From positions 1 to 14,793 of the forward strand of contig JAHEGF010000060.1 in NCBI GenBank assembly GCA_024645155.1: a stretch of DNA of 14,793 nucleotides, in the 5' to 3' direction. Both the position numbers and the translations under genes were made by a program. Shown piece by piece: positions 6,214 through 13,694 of the stretch (its first letter is position 1; each line of letters begins with the position of its first letter). This DNA is from Phyllobacteriaceae bacterium. GTDB taxonomy: Bacteria; Pseudomonadota; Alphaproteobacteria; Rhizobiales; Rhizobiaceae. The notes beneath the pieces were generated by a model. That model was not told the origin of the DNA. It searched no databases and was given only the letters and a program-made list of their open reading frames with translations.

Positions 6214-6384
6214 CCCGATTTCATACTGAAACTAGGAACTTAGCTGCATAACAGCCATGCAACTGTGGTGCTTGATTTGCCTGCGATCTCCGATACTGTC
6301 TAGGGCGTGCGCATGATCTGAGCGATCTTGCAGGGCCAACGCTGCTTTGGAGCCATCCGTGCCCGAAGCAAACGGGAGGATTGA
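6214..6384 (+). promoter_or_regulatory. Upstream region of the pyruvate dehydrogenase cluster
   Basis: About 170 nt with no gene that I can support. TTGATT (6272-6277) followed 16 bp later by TACTGT (6294-6299) is a weak sigma70-like promoter candidate. A TGCAT/ATGCA inverted repeat is at 6245-6261, and the pentamer GATCT occurs at 6285, 6315 and 6324. The pdhA ribosome binding site GGGAGG is at 6374-6379, five bases before the ATG. Placement of a promoter here is inferred from the gap and the following run of close plus-strand genes. Confidence 0.35.
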
Positions 6385-7446
6385 ATGGCGTCACGTGCCA
6401 AGAAGACTGGTTCAACCCAGCGAAAACAAACCGTTTCCACTGCCACAATCTTAAAAACACCACCACCAGCAGAATTCAAGAAGGAAGAGGAACTGGCTTC
6501 CTATCGCGAAATGCTGCTGATCCGCCGGTTCGAGGAAAAAGCCGGCCAGTTGTATGGAATGGGTTTCATCGGCGGTTTTTGCCACCTCTACATTGGCCAG
6601 GAAGCCGTCGTTACTGGCTTGCAGAAAGCCACCATCGAAGGTGATCAGCTCATCACCGGTTACCGCGACCACGGCCACATGCTGGCCTGCGGGATGAGTC
6701 CGCGCGGCGTGATGGCAGAACTGACCGGGCGCCGGGGCGGGCTATCCAAGGGCAAGGGCGGCTCAATGCACATGTTCTCGAAAGAGAAACACTTCTACGG
6801 CGGCCACGGTATTGTCGGGGCGCAGGTATCGCTGGGAACCGGCCTGGCTTTTGCCAACCGTTATCGCGACAACGGCAATATCTCACTCGCCTTTTTTGGC
6901 GACGGCGCTTCCAATCAGGGCCAGGTCTACGAAAGTTTCAACATGGCCGCACTGTGGAACCTGCCTGTAATCTATGTCATCGAAAACAACCGCTATGCAA
7001 TGGGCACCGCCGTGTCGCGGGCGTCTGCCGAAACCGATTTTTCCCATCGCGGAATTTCCTTCAAGATCCCCGGCATTCAGGTCGATGGCATGGATGTGCG
7101 TGCAGTCTATTCGGCCGGAAAACTGGCGGCCGAATGGGCGCGTTCCGGCAAGGGGCCGGTCATCCTGGAAATGATGACCTACCGTTACCGCGGGCATTCC
7201 ATGTCTGATCCGGCCAAATACCGGTCAAAGGACGAAGTTCAGAAAATGCGTTCCGAACATGATCCGATCGAGCAGGTCAAGGCCCGCCTTGCGGAAAAGA
7301 AATGGGCCAGTGAAGAGGACCTGAAGGCGATCGACAAGGAAGTCCGGGACATTGTTGCCGATGCGGCGGAATTTGCCCAGTCCGATCCGGAACCGGACTC
7401 CTCTGAATTGTGGACAGATATCCTCAAGGAAGGGGAGGCTGCGTAA
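6385..7446 (+). CDS. pdhA: Pyruvate dehydrogenase E1 component, alpha subunit
   Basis: The thiamine diphosphate-dependent subunit that, with PdhB, decarboxylates pyruvate and reductively acetylates lipoyl groups in the pyruvate dehydrogenase complex. The 353 residues are the normal length for the alphaproteobacterial and mitochondrial-type heterotetrameric E1. The substrate/ThDP region shows RRFEEKAGQLYGMGFIGGFCHLYIGQEA. The ThDP-Mg motif runs from GDG (172-174) to NN (201-202), and the active-site loop YRYRGHSMSDPAKYR is at about 266-280. A basic, Lys/Thr-rich N-terminal extension of about 35 residues precedes the core. GGGAGG precedes the start codon. Its TAA overlaps the pdhB ATG by one base, so the two subunits are translationally coupled. 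Confidence 0.97.
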   Translation: MASRAKKTGSTQRKQTVSTATILKTPPPAEFKKEEELASYREMLLIRRFEEKAGQLYGMGFIGGFCHLYIGQEAVVTGLQKATIEGDQLITGYRDHGHMLACGMSPRGVMAELTGRRGGLSKGKGGSMHMFSKEKHFYGGHGIVGAQVSLGTGLAFANRYRDNGNISLAFFGDGASNQGQVYESFNMAALWNLPVIYVIENNRYAMGTAVSRASAETDFSHRGISFKIPGIQVDGMDVRAVYSAGKLAAEWARSGKGPVILEMMTYRYRGHSMSDPAKYRSKDEVQKMRSEHDPIEQVKARLAEKKWASEEDLKAIDKEVRDIVADAAEFAQSDPEPDSSELWTDILKEGEAA

Positions 7447-7691
7447 TGCCGATAGAAATTCTCATGCCTGCCCTGTCCCCTACCATGGAGGAGGGCAATC
7501 TCGCCAAATGGGTGGTCAAGGAGGGCGACAGCGTCGCCTCGGGCGATGTCATCGCCGAAATAGAGACCGACAAGGCGACGATGGAAGTCGAAGCGGTAGA
7601 CGAGGGCACCATTGGAAAGATCCTGATTGCCGAGGGCAGCGAGAACGTCAAGGTCAATACTCCCATTGCCGTTCTACTGCAGGAAGGTGAA
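7446..7691 (+). repeat. Lipoyl-domain duplication, copy 1 (in pdhB)
   Basis: Codons 1-82 of pdhB encode a lipoyl domain that matches codons 1-82 of pdhC (8880-9125) without gaps. By eye 63 of 82 residues are identical (about 77%), including the full ETDKATMEVEAVDEGT lipoylation loop. This indicates an internal duplication, or continued gene conversion between the two genes. Confidence 0.85.
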
Positions 7692-8867
7692 AGCGCAGAC
7701 GACATTGGCAAGCCTGGTGGATCACCAGCCCCCGATACCGAAAAAAGCGATGGCGATGAAGTTCAAGGCTCCAACCCTGTCGAGCCGTCAAGCGCCCCGG
7801 CAAGCGTTCCGGCAAGCGTTCCGGCTGACCCGGTTGCTGCCGCCCCCTTGCCAGCTGATCCCGATATCCCCTCGGGCACTGAAATGGTTTCGACCACGGT
7901 GCGCGAAGCATTGCGCGATGCAATGGCCGAGGAAATGCGCAGAAGCGATGATGTCTTCATCATGGGCGAGGAAGTCGCCGAATATCAGGGCGCCTACAAG
8001 ATAACCCAGGGCCTGCTCGACGAGTTCGGGCCAAGGCGCGTGGTCGACACGCCAATTACCGAACACGGTTTTGCCGGTATTGGTGTCGGTGCGGCGATGG
8101 CCGGGCTGCGCCCGATTGTCGAATTCATGACCTTCAACTTCGCCATGCAGGCAATCGACCAGATCATCAATTCGGCAGCCAAGACGCTATACATGTCAGG
8201 CGGCCAGATGGGTGCGCCGATCGTATTCCGGGGTCCGAATGGAGCCGCAGCCCGAGTGGCAGCACAGCACTCGCAGTGTTACGCTGCCTGGTACAGCCAC
8301 ATACCGGGGTTGAAAGTCGTCATGCCCTATACTGCGGCCGATGCAAAAGGCTTGCTGAAAGCGGCGATCCGCGATCCGAATCCGGTCATCTTTCTGGAAA
8401 ACGAAATACTCTATGGCCAGAGTTTCGATGTTCCCAAGCTGGACGATTTTGTCCTGCCGATCGGCCGCGCCCGCGTTCACAAATCGGGCAATGATGTGAC
8501 GATCGTGTCTTTTGGCATCGGCATGACCTATGCGGTCAAGGCGGCAGAAGAACTCGCCGGTATGGGTATCGATGCGGAAATCATCGATCTTCGTACAATT
8601 CGTCCGCTTGATCTGGATACGGTTATCGAAAGCGTGAAAAGGACGAACAGGTTGGTAACAGTCGAGGAGGGCTATCCGCAATCATCGGTTGGTGATCACA
8701 TTGCAAGCCAGGTGATGCAGCGCGCCTTCGACTGGCTTGATGCGCCGGTCATAACCATCTGCGGCAAGGACGTTCCGATGCCCTATGCAGCAAACCTGGA
8801 AAAACTGGCTTTGCCGAATGTCGGCGAAGTCGTCGAGGCGGTCAAAGCCGTCACATACAAGGCGTAG
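7446..8867 (+). CDS. pdhB: Pyruvate dehydrogenase E1 component, beta subunit, with N-terminal lipoyl domain
   Basis: Partner of PdhA in the E1 heterotetramer. It has 473 residues against roughly 330 for a plain E1-beta. The extra part is an N-terminal lipoyl domain (1-82, lipoyl Lys43 in ETDKATMEVEA) and a flexible Ala/Pro/Ser linker of about 55 residues. The transketolase-like core begins near residue 140 (TTVREALRDAMAEEMRR) and includes MGEEVAEYQGAYKITQGL, DTPITEHGFAGIGVGAAMAG and GPNGAAARVAAQHSQ. The C-terminal domain ends in GKDVPMPYAANLEKLALP. An upstream in-frame ATG at 7410 lies inside pdhA. ATG 7446 is preferred because the lipoyl domain begins there exactly as in PdhC, and because it forms the TAATG overlap with pdhA. 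E1-beta with its own lipoyl domain is known in alphaproteobacteria such as Sinorhizobium and Zymomonas. Confidence 0.97.
   Translation: MPIEILMPALSPTMEEGNLAKWVVKEGDSVASGDVIAEIETDKATMEVEAVDEGTIGKILIAEGSENVKVNTPIAVLLQEGESADDIGKPGGSPAPDTEKSDGDEVQGSNPVEPSSAPASVPASVPADPVAAAPLPADPDIPSGTEMVSTTVREALRDAMAEEMRRSDDVFIMGEEVAEYQGAYKITQGLLDEFGPRRVVDTPITEHGFAGIGVGAAMAGLRPIVEFMTFNFAMQAIDQIINSAAKTLYMSGGQMGAPIVFRGPNGAAARVAAQHSQCYAAWYSHIPGLKVVMPYTAADAKGLLKAAIRDPNPVIFLENEILYGQSFDVPKLDDFVLPIGRARVHKSGNDVTIVSFGIGMTYAVKAAEELAGMGIDAEIIDLRTIRPLDLDTVIESVKRTNRLVTVEEGYPQSSVGDHIASQVMQRAFDWLDAPVITICGKDVPMPYAANLEKLALPNVGEVVEAVKAVTYKA
7787..7822 (+). repeat. 12-bp tandem repeat in the pdhB linker
   Basis: GGCAAGCGTTCC occurs twice in direct succession (7799-7810 and 7811-7822), preceded by a degenerate third unit at 7787-7798 that matches 9 of 12 bases. 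It encodes the repeated linker unit Pro-Ala-Ser-Val within the Ala/Pro-rich hinge. Unit length is a multiple of three, so copy-number change by slippage would keep the frame and only alter hinge length. Confidence 0.7.
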
Positions 8868-8879
8868 GGGAGGCAAGCG

Positions 8880-9125
8880 ATGCCCATTCAAATCACCATG
8901 CCCGCCCTGTCGCCGACGATGGAAGAGGGCAATCTGGCCAAATGGCTGGTCAAGGAAGGCGACACCGTATCTGCCGGTGATGTCATTGCCGAGATTGAAA
9001 CCGACAAGGCGACCATGGAAGTCGAGGCAGTCGACGAAGGCACGGTAGCCAGGCTCGTTGTTCCGGCCGGTTCCGAAGGCGTAAAGGTCAATGCGGTCAT
9101 AGCCGTCCTCGCGGCCGAAGGCGAG
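8880..9125 (+). repeat. Lipoyl-domain duplication, copy 2 (in pdhC)
   Basis: Counterpart of the copy at 7446-7691, alignable residue by residue from the initiator Met to the EGE at residue 82. Differences cluster near residues 56-64 and 72-79. The segment around lipoyl Lys43 is unchanged. Confidence 0.85.
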
Positions 9126-10250
9126 GACGTTGCCGAGGCCGCAAATATTGACACTGGCGCACCGAAAGCACCGCCAGGTCCTGCCCCGATCGAAACTGCG
9201 CCGGAAATGCCGCCACCGGTCGAACCGCCGGTTCAGCCGCCGATGAAACCGGTACCGGTCGAGCCGCCAGGCGGCGGATCGGTCGGGCCTTCTCCCGTCA
9301 CGCCAAATGCTGCATCAGGCGGGCGTGTGTTTGCGTCACCGCTGGCCCGGCGAATCGCAACCGATGCCGGTATTGATATCGCATCTGTACCGGGAACCGG
9401 TCCCAAGGGCCGCATCGTCAAGGCGGATGTTGAAGCAGCCAAGACCAGCGGCATTGCGAAAGCTCCGGCGCCACAGGCCGCGGCACCGGCCGCCGCGCAG
9501 GCACCAAAACCGATGTCGGACGATGCCGTCCTCAAGCTGTTCGAGGAGGGGTCGTACGAACTCGTCAAACACGACAACATGCGCAAGACCATTGCCCGGC
9601 GGCTGATCGAGGCCAAATCCACCATTCCCCATTTCTACCTGTCGGTCGATTGCCAGCTTGATGCGTTGTTGAAGCTGCGTGGCGAACTGAACGCGGCTGC
9701 CCCGCAAAAGGATGGCCAACCGGTCTACAAGCTTTCCGTCAACGACATGATTATCAAGGCCCTGGCGCTGGCATTGCGCGATGTGCCCGATGCCAATGTG
9801 TCTTGGACCGATGAAAACATGGTGCATCACAAGCACGCCGACGTCGGTGTGGCTGTGTCGATACCGGGGGGGCTGATTACGCCAGTGATCCGCCGTGCCG
9901 AGGAAAAAGGCCTGTCGACGATTTCCAACGAGATGAAGGATATGGCGGCAAGGGCGCGCGACCGCAAATTGAAGCCCGAGGAGTATCAGGGCGGATCAAG
10001 CGCGGTTTCCAACCTCGGCATGATGGGTATCAAGAACTTCTCGGCCGTCATTAATCCGCCACATGCGACCATTCTCGCTGTAGGCGCGGGAGAACAGCGT
10101 CCGGTCATCCGGGACGGTGCGGTTGCGACAGCGACCGTCATGTCGGTGACGCTGTCAACCGACCACCGCTGCGTTGATGGTGCCTTGGGTGCCGAACTTC
10201 TTGGCGCTTTCAGGGCCTACATCGAAAATCCGATGGGGATGCTGGTGTAA
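8880..10250 (+). CDS. pdhC: Dihydrolipoamide acetyltransferase, E2 core of pyruvate dehydrogenase
   Basis: Transfers acetyl groups from the lipoyl arm to CoA and forms the structural core of the complex. The 456 residues are organised as one lipoyl domain (1-82, Lys43 in ETDKATMEVEA), a Pro-rich hinge with many PP and EPP units (about 95-145), and a peripheral subunit-binding domain (about 147-186, FASPLARRIATDAGIDIASV and GTGPKGRIVKADVEAA). A second Ala/Pro hinge precedes the catalytic acetyltransferase domain from about residue 225. The active-site motif DHRCVDG gives His429 and Asp433, followed by ALGAELLGAFRAYIENPMGML at the C-terminus. GGGGAGG precedes the ATG; the gap from pdhB is 12 nt. 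Together with pdhA, pdhB and lpdA it supplies all enzyme components of the complex. Confidence 0.97.
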   Translation: MPIQITMPALSPTMEEGNLAKWLVKEGDTVSAGDVIAEIETDKATMEVEAVDEGTVARLVVPAGSEGVKVNAVIAVLAAEGEDVAEAANIDTGAPKAPPGPAPIETAPEMPPPVEPPVQPPMKPVPVEPPGGGSVGPSPVTPNAASGGRVFASPLARRIATDAGIDIASVPGTGPKGRIVKADVEAAKTSGIAKAPAPQAAAPAAAQAPKPMSDDAVLKLFEEGSYELVKHDNMRKTIARRLIEAKSTIPHFYLSVDCQLDALLKLRGELNAAAPQKDGQPVYKLSVNDMIIKALALALRDVPDANVSWTDENMVHHKHADVGVAVSIPGGLITPVIRRAEEKGLSTISNEMKDMAARARDRKLKPEEYQGGSSAVSNLGMMGIKNFSAVINPPHATILAVGAGEQRPVIRDGAVATATVMSVTLSTDHRCVDGALGAELLGAFRAYIENPMGMLV

Positions 10251-10337
10251 GTTGTTGATGAATTGACAGGGATCAAAGAGGAGCTGGAGGGGCACAATAG
10301 ACTGTCGGCAATCCATGAATTTCTTGAGAGGTAGCCG

Positions 10338-10574
10338 ATGTCACATGTCCCGCACGAACTGGCCGAGGAATTTCCCGAGCACGTCGAAAAAATACACGAA
10401 ATGAAGGGCGGAAACGCCCATTTCGCCAAATTGTTCGACGAATATCACCTCCTGAACCGGGAAATTCATCGCGCCGAAACCAATATAGAGCCGACCGATG
10501 ACTTTCACATGGAAGACATGCGCAAACAGCGGTTGCTCTTGAAGGATCAAATCTACGGGATGCTGACCGGCTGA
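10338..10574 (+). CDS. DUF465 (YdcH-like) small protein
   Basis: A 78-residue, strongly charged helical protein of the DUF465/YdcH family. Its function is unknown. No signal peptide or membrane segment is visible. The sequence reads as a helical hairpin: a first helix HELAEEFPEHVEKIHEMK, the family-typical GNAHFAKLFDEYHLLNREIHRAE (split here as helix two), and a last helix DMRKQRLLLKDQIYGML. A ribosome binding site GAGAGG lies six bases before the ATG. It stands between pdhC (87 nt upstream) and lpdA (55 nt downstream) on the same strand, so it is probably co-transcribed with the PDH genes. In several Rhizobium relatives I recall a GDSL/SGNH hydrolase in this slot instead. Whether it acts on the complex is unknown. 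Confidence 0.85.
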   Translation: MSHVPHELAEEFPEHVEKIHEMKGGNAHFAKLFDEYHLLNREIHRAETNIEPTDDFHMEDMRKQRLLLKDQIYGMLTG

Positions 10575-10629
10575 TATCCGCCAAGGCCATCCCGTCAACC
10601 GGAAACAATTTCCGGGAGCACGAAGGAGA

Positions 10630-12081
10630 ATGGCCGTGGCCGAGCAGTACGACGTTATCATTATCGGTTCGGGACCGGGCGGCTATGTCACCGCCATCCG
10701 GTCAGCGCAGTTGGGTCTGAAAACCGCAATTGTCGAGCGGGAACACCTTGGCGGCATTTGCCTCAACTGGGGCTGCATCCCGACAAAGGCTTTGTTGCGC
10801 TCAGCCGAAATCAAGCACCTTGCTGAACACGCCAAGAATTATGGTCTGAAGCTCGATGGCAGCATTAGCGCCGATGTTGGCGCCGTTGTGGAGCGCTCCC
10901 GCAAGGTTTCGGCACGACTGAATGGCGGCGTCGGCTTTCTGATGAAGAAAAACAAGGTCGACGTCATCTGGGGCGAGGCGACGCTCAAGGGCAAAGGCGA
11001 AGTCGCGGTTGCCAAGTCGTCGAAGAAGGCGATGGAACCCCAACATCCGACGCCGAAGGGAACATTGGGTGAGGGCTCCTACAAGGCCAAGCACATCATC
11101 ATCGCAACCGGAGCGCGGCCCCGTGTCCTGCCCGGTATCGAACCCGATGGTAAACTGATCTGGACCTATTTCGAGGCGATGGTTCCGAAGGAATTGCCAA
11201 AAAAGCTTCTGGTCATGGGTTCGGGGGCGATCGGTATCGAGTTTGCCAGTTTCTACAACGCCATGGGAAGCGACGTCACGGTTATCGAACTGATGCCGCA
11301 GGTGATGCCGGTCGAGGACAAGGAGATTTCCGGCGTCGCGCAAAAACAGCTGGAAAAACAGGGTCTGAAATTCCTACTGGAAGCCAAGGTCACGAAGGTC
11401 GACAAAACCACAAATTCGGTGAAGGCGACGGTTGAGACCAAGGATGGCAAGACCGAGGTGTTTGAGGCCGACCGCCTGATTTCTGCGGTTGGCGTCCAGG
11501 GCAACATCGAAAACCTTGGCCTCGAAGCGCTCGGAATCAGGACAGACCGCGGCTGCATTGTCATCGACGGTTATGGCCGTACCAATGTCGAGGGTATTTA
11601 TGCGATCGGCGATGTAGCGGGTCCGCCAATGCTTGCCCACAAGGCAGAACACGAGGGGGTCATTTGCGTCGAGAAAATCGCCGGGCTTCCAGGCGTACAC
11701 CCGATGGACAAGGCAAAAATCCCCGGCTGCACCTATTGTCACCCGCAGGTCGCCTCCGTCGGAATGACAGAGGCGAAGGCGAAGGAAACGGGCCGCGATA
11801 TCCGCGTTGGCCGGTTCCAGTTTGGTGCCAACGGCAAGGCGATCGCCCTTGGCGAGGATCAGGGCCTGATCAAGACCATTTTCGACAAGAAAACCGGGGA
11901 ACTGATTGGCGCGCACATGGTAGGTGCGGAAGTGACTGAATTGATCCAGGGCTTTGTCGTGGCCATGAACCTCGAAACGACGGAAGAGGAACTAATGCAC
12001 ACGGTATTCCCGCATCCGACCCTGTCGGAAATGATGAAGGAAAGCGTGCTCGACGCCTATGGCAGGGTGCTGAACGCCTGA
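10630..12081 (+). CDS. lpdA: Dihydrolipoamide dehydrogenase (E3)
   Basis: FAD enzyme that reoxidises dihydrolipoyl groups with NAD+, completing the PDH cycle; in many bacteria E3 also serves other 2-oxoacid complexes. The 483 residues show the FAD-binding GSGPGGYVTAI near the start, the redox disulfide Cys44/Cys49 in GGICLNWGCIPTK, and IIATGARPRVLPG. The NAD-binding GSGAIGIEFASFYNAMG, the second FAD motif YAIGDVAGPPMLAHKAEHEG, and the catalytic pair His462/Glu467 in HPHPTLSE follow (the pair lies in FPHPTLSEMM). A short Lys/Pro-rich insertion (about 128-150) precedes the ATG motif, as I recall from alphaproteobacterial E3s. GAAGGAGA precedes the start directly. ATG 10630 is followed by a GTG two codons later, a possible alternative. 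Gaps are 55 nt upstream and 92 nt downstream. Confidence 0.97.
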   Translation: MAVAEQYDVIIIGSGPGGYVTAIRSAQLGLKTAIVEREHLGGICLNWGCIPTKALLRSAEIKHLAEHAKNYGLKLDGSISADVGAVVERSRKVSARLNGGVGFLMKKNKVDVIWGEATLKGKGEVAVAKSSKKAMEPQHPTPKGTLGEGSYKAKHIIIATGARPRVLPGIEPDGKLIWTYFEAMVPKELPKKLLVMGSGAIGIEFASFYNAMGSDVTVIELMPQVMPVEDKEISGVAQKQLEKQGLKFLLEAKVTKVDKTTNSVKATVETKDGKTEVFEADRLISAVGVQGNIENLGLEALGIRTDRGCIVIDGYGRTNVEGIYAIGDVAGPPMLAHKAEHEGVICVEKIAGLPGVHPMDKAKIPGCTYCHPQVASVGMTEAKAKETGRDIRVGRFQFGANGKAIALGEDQGLIKTIFDKKTGELIGAHMVGAEVTELIQGFVVAMNLETTEEELMHTVFPHPTLSEMMKESVLDAYGRVLNA

Positions 12082-12173
12082 TCAGTCCCAATGCTTCAAT
12101 GCCATGACTGCGACGAAATTTGCCGCTAACGTCTGTGTCGCGATAACTGTAAAACCAGAGACAGGAGTTTACT

Positions 12174-12422
12174 ATGGATAGCAAGGCACTTGCTGTAATG
12201 CTTATTGTAGGTGTGATCGCCGGGTTTCTAGCGAGTTTCGTTGTCGGCGGTGGCGGGCTGATCCGGTATCTGATCACCGGGATCATTGGGGCGTTTGTTG
12301 GCGGCTTTCTGTTCCAGGCGTCGGGCATCAGCCTTGGTATTGGCAATCCCCTGATAAACCAGATTGTAACGGCGACCATTGGCGCCATTATCGTCGTGCT
12401 TCTTGCCCGACTTATCGCCTAG
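12174..12422 (+). CDS. GlsB/YeaQ/YmgE family small membrane protein, copy 1
   Basis: An 82-residue, very hydrophobic protein of the transglycosylase-associated / GlsB-YeaQ-YmgE stress-response family. The molecular function is not established. Three membrane helices are visible at about residues 5-24, 29-49 and 60-80, with the family Gly pattern GVIAGFLAS, GIIGAFVGGFL and ATIGAIIVVLL. AGGAG lies eight bases before the ATG. The gap of 92 nt from lpdA could hold a separate promoter, but I cannot point to a good one. A related gene follows after 11 nt. Confidence 0.87.
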   Translation: MDSKALAVMLIVGVIAGFLASFVVGGGGLIRYLITGIIGAFVGGFLFQASGISLGIGNPLINQIVTATIGAIIVVLLARLIA

Positions 12423-12433
12423 GATGCATCTGC

Positions 12434-12718
12434 ATGGATGATTCATATGGAATAATTACCGCTGGCACCGGCTTTTTCGGCATGTTGCTTATCGGATTTC
12501 TGGCCGGATATATCGCCGAACGTGTGATGAATCGCGATCATGGCTTGCTGACCAATGTTCTGGTCGGCATTGCCGGGTCCTTTGTCGGCGGAACCTTTGC
12601 CGGTTTTCTTGGTATTTCCTATTTTGGATTTTTCAGCAATCTGGTGATTGCGACGCTCGGCGCCGTACTGATCCTGTGGTTCTTTGGCCGCTCTGAAGCA
12701 CGCAGACGGGGGCACTAG
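12434..12718 (+). CDS. GlsB/YeaQ/YmgE family small membrane protein, copy 2
   Basis: A 94-residue paralogue of the preceding gene. The same three-helix layout and Gly spacing are present: GMLLIGFLAGYIAERV, LVGIAGSFVGGTFAGFLGIS and ATLGAVLILWFF. It has a longer polar start, a charged NRDH loop between helices one and two, and a basic tail SEARRRGH. The ribosome binding site is weak (AGGATG about eight bases upstream), which fits translational coupling to copy 1 over the 11-nt gap. An ATG at 12424 is out of frame and closes after a few codons. The stop TAG lies four bases before the preferred lipA start. Confidence 0.85.
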   Translation: MDDSYGIITAGTGFFGMLLIGFLAGYIAERVMNRDHGLLTNVLVGIAGSFVGGTFAGFLGISYFGFFSNLVIATLGAVLILWFFGRSEARRRGH

Positions 12719-12722
12719 ATTG

Positions 12723-13679
12723 ATGGTTACGATCGTTGACACGACCAGGGCGCGTCCCAGGCACCCCGAAAAGGCCCACCGGCCCGATCAGGAGGTATTA
12801 CGCAAACCTGACTGGATCAGGGTCAAGGCTCCCGTCTCAAAGGGATACAAGGATACGCGGGACATAGTGCGGTCCAATAGCCTGGTCACCGTATGCGAGG
12901 AGGCAGGCTGCCCGAATATCGGAGAGTGCTGGGACAAGAAACATGCATCATTTCTGATCATGGGTGAGATTTGTACGCGGGCGTGCGCATTCTGCAATGT
13001 CACCACCGGTATTCCAAAGGCGCTGGATCCCGCCGAACCGGAAAATGTCGCCAATGCCGTACGCCAGATGGGATTGACGCATGTCGTTGTCACATCCGTT
13101 GACCGGGATGATCTGCCGGACGGCGGTGCGCGCCATTTCGCGGAAGTTATTGCGGCCATTCGCGCTGCCGCACCGGCAACGACCATCGAAGTGCTGACGC
13201 CGGATTTTCTGCGCAAGGACGGCGCGCTGGAGATTGTGGTTGCCGCCAGGCCCGACGTGTTCAACCACAACCTCGAGACCATTCCCTCGAACTATCTGAC
13301 GGTCCGCCCAGGTGCCCGCTATTTCCATTCGATCCGCATGCTTCAGCGGGTAAAGGAACTGGACCCCTCCATGTTCACCAAGTCGGGCATCATGGTAGGC
13401 CTCGGTGAGGAGCGCAACGAGGTGCTGCAGCTCATGGATGACTTGCGCACCGCTCAGGTTGATTTCCTGACCATCGGACAGTATCTGCAGCCGACCCGCA
13501 AACATCACCCGGTAAAAAGTTTCGTCACTCCGGAAGAGTTCAAATCCTATGAGACCGTCGGCTACACGAAGGGTTTTCTACTGGTCTCTTCCAGCCCATT
13601 GACCCGCTCCTCCCACCATGCCGGCGAAGATTTTGAAAAGCTTCGGCAGGCGCGAAACAATAATATCAAGAAACATTGA
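12723..13679 (+). CDS. lipA: Lipoyl synthase
   Basis: Radical SAM enzyme that inserts two sulfur atoms into octanoyl groups on lipoyl domains, making the cofactor needed by PdhB and PdhC. It has 318 residues from ATG 12723. The auxiliary 4Fe-4S cluster ligands are Cys58, Cys63 and Cys69 in CEEAGCPNIGECW. The radical SAM cluster ligands are Cys84, Cys88 and Cys91 in CTRACAFC. The C-terminal RSS motif (295-297), which supplies a Ser ligand in the family, is present as RSSHHAGEDF. The frame also opens at a TTG at 12684, but that would overlap the upstream gene by 35 bases, so 12723 is chosen. The ribosome binding site is only a G-run (12708-12712). Location in the PDH run suggests joint expression of lipoyl carrier proteins and the cofactor-making enzyme. 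Confidence 0.97.
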   Translation: MVTIVDTTRARPRHPEKAHRPDQEVLRKPDWIRVKAPVSKGYKDTRDIVRSNSLVTVCEEAGCPNIGECWDKKHASFLIMGEICTRACAFCNVTTGIPKALDPAEPENVANAVRQMGLTHVVVTSVDRDDLPDGGARHFAEVIAAIRAAAPATTIEVLTPDFLRKDGALEIVVAARPDVFNHNLETIPSNYLTVRPGARYFHSIRMLQRVKELDPSMFTKSGIMVGLGEERNEVLQLMDDLRTAQVDFLTIGQYLQPTRKHHPVKSFVTPEEFKSYETVGYTKGFLLVSSSPLTRSSHHAGEDFEKLRQARNNNIKKH

Positions 13680-13694
13680 TAACCAACGGATAAC

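Noticed and set aside
10263..10298. Perfect TTGACA followed by CACAAT as a promoter for the DUF465 gene
   Set aside because: The spacer is 24 bp, far from the 16-18 bp needed, and no better -10 lies at the right distance.
12684..12722. Earlier TTG start for lipA
   Set aside because: It would overlap the preceding gene by 35 bases and adds residues that do not look like LipA. ATG 12723 is the simpler start.
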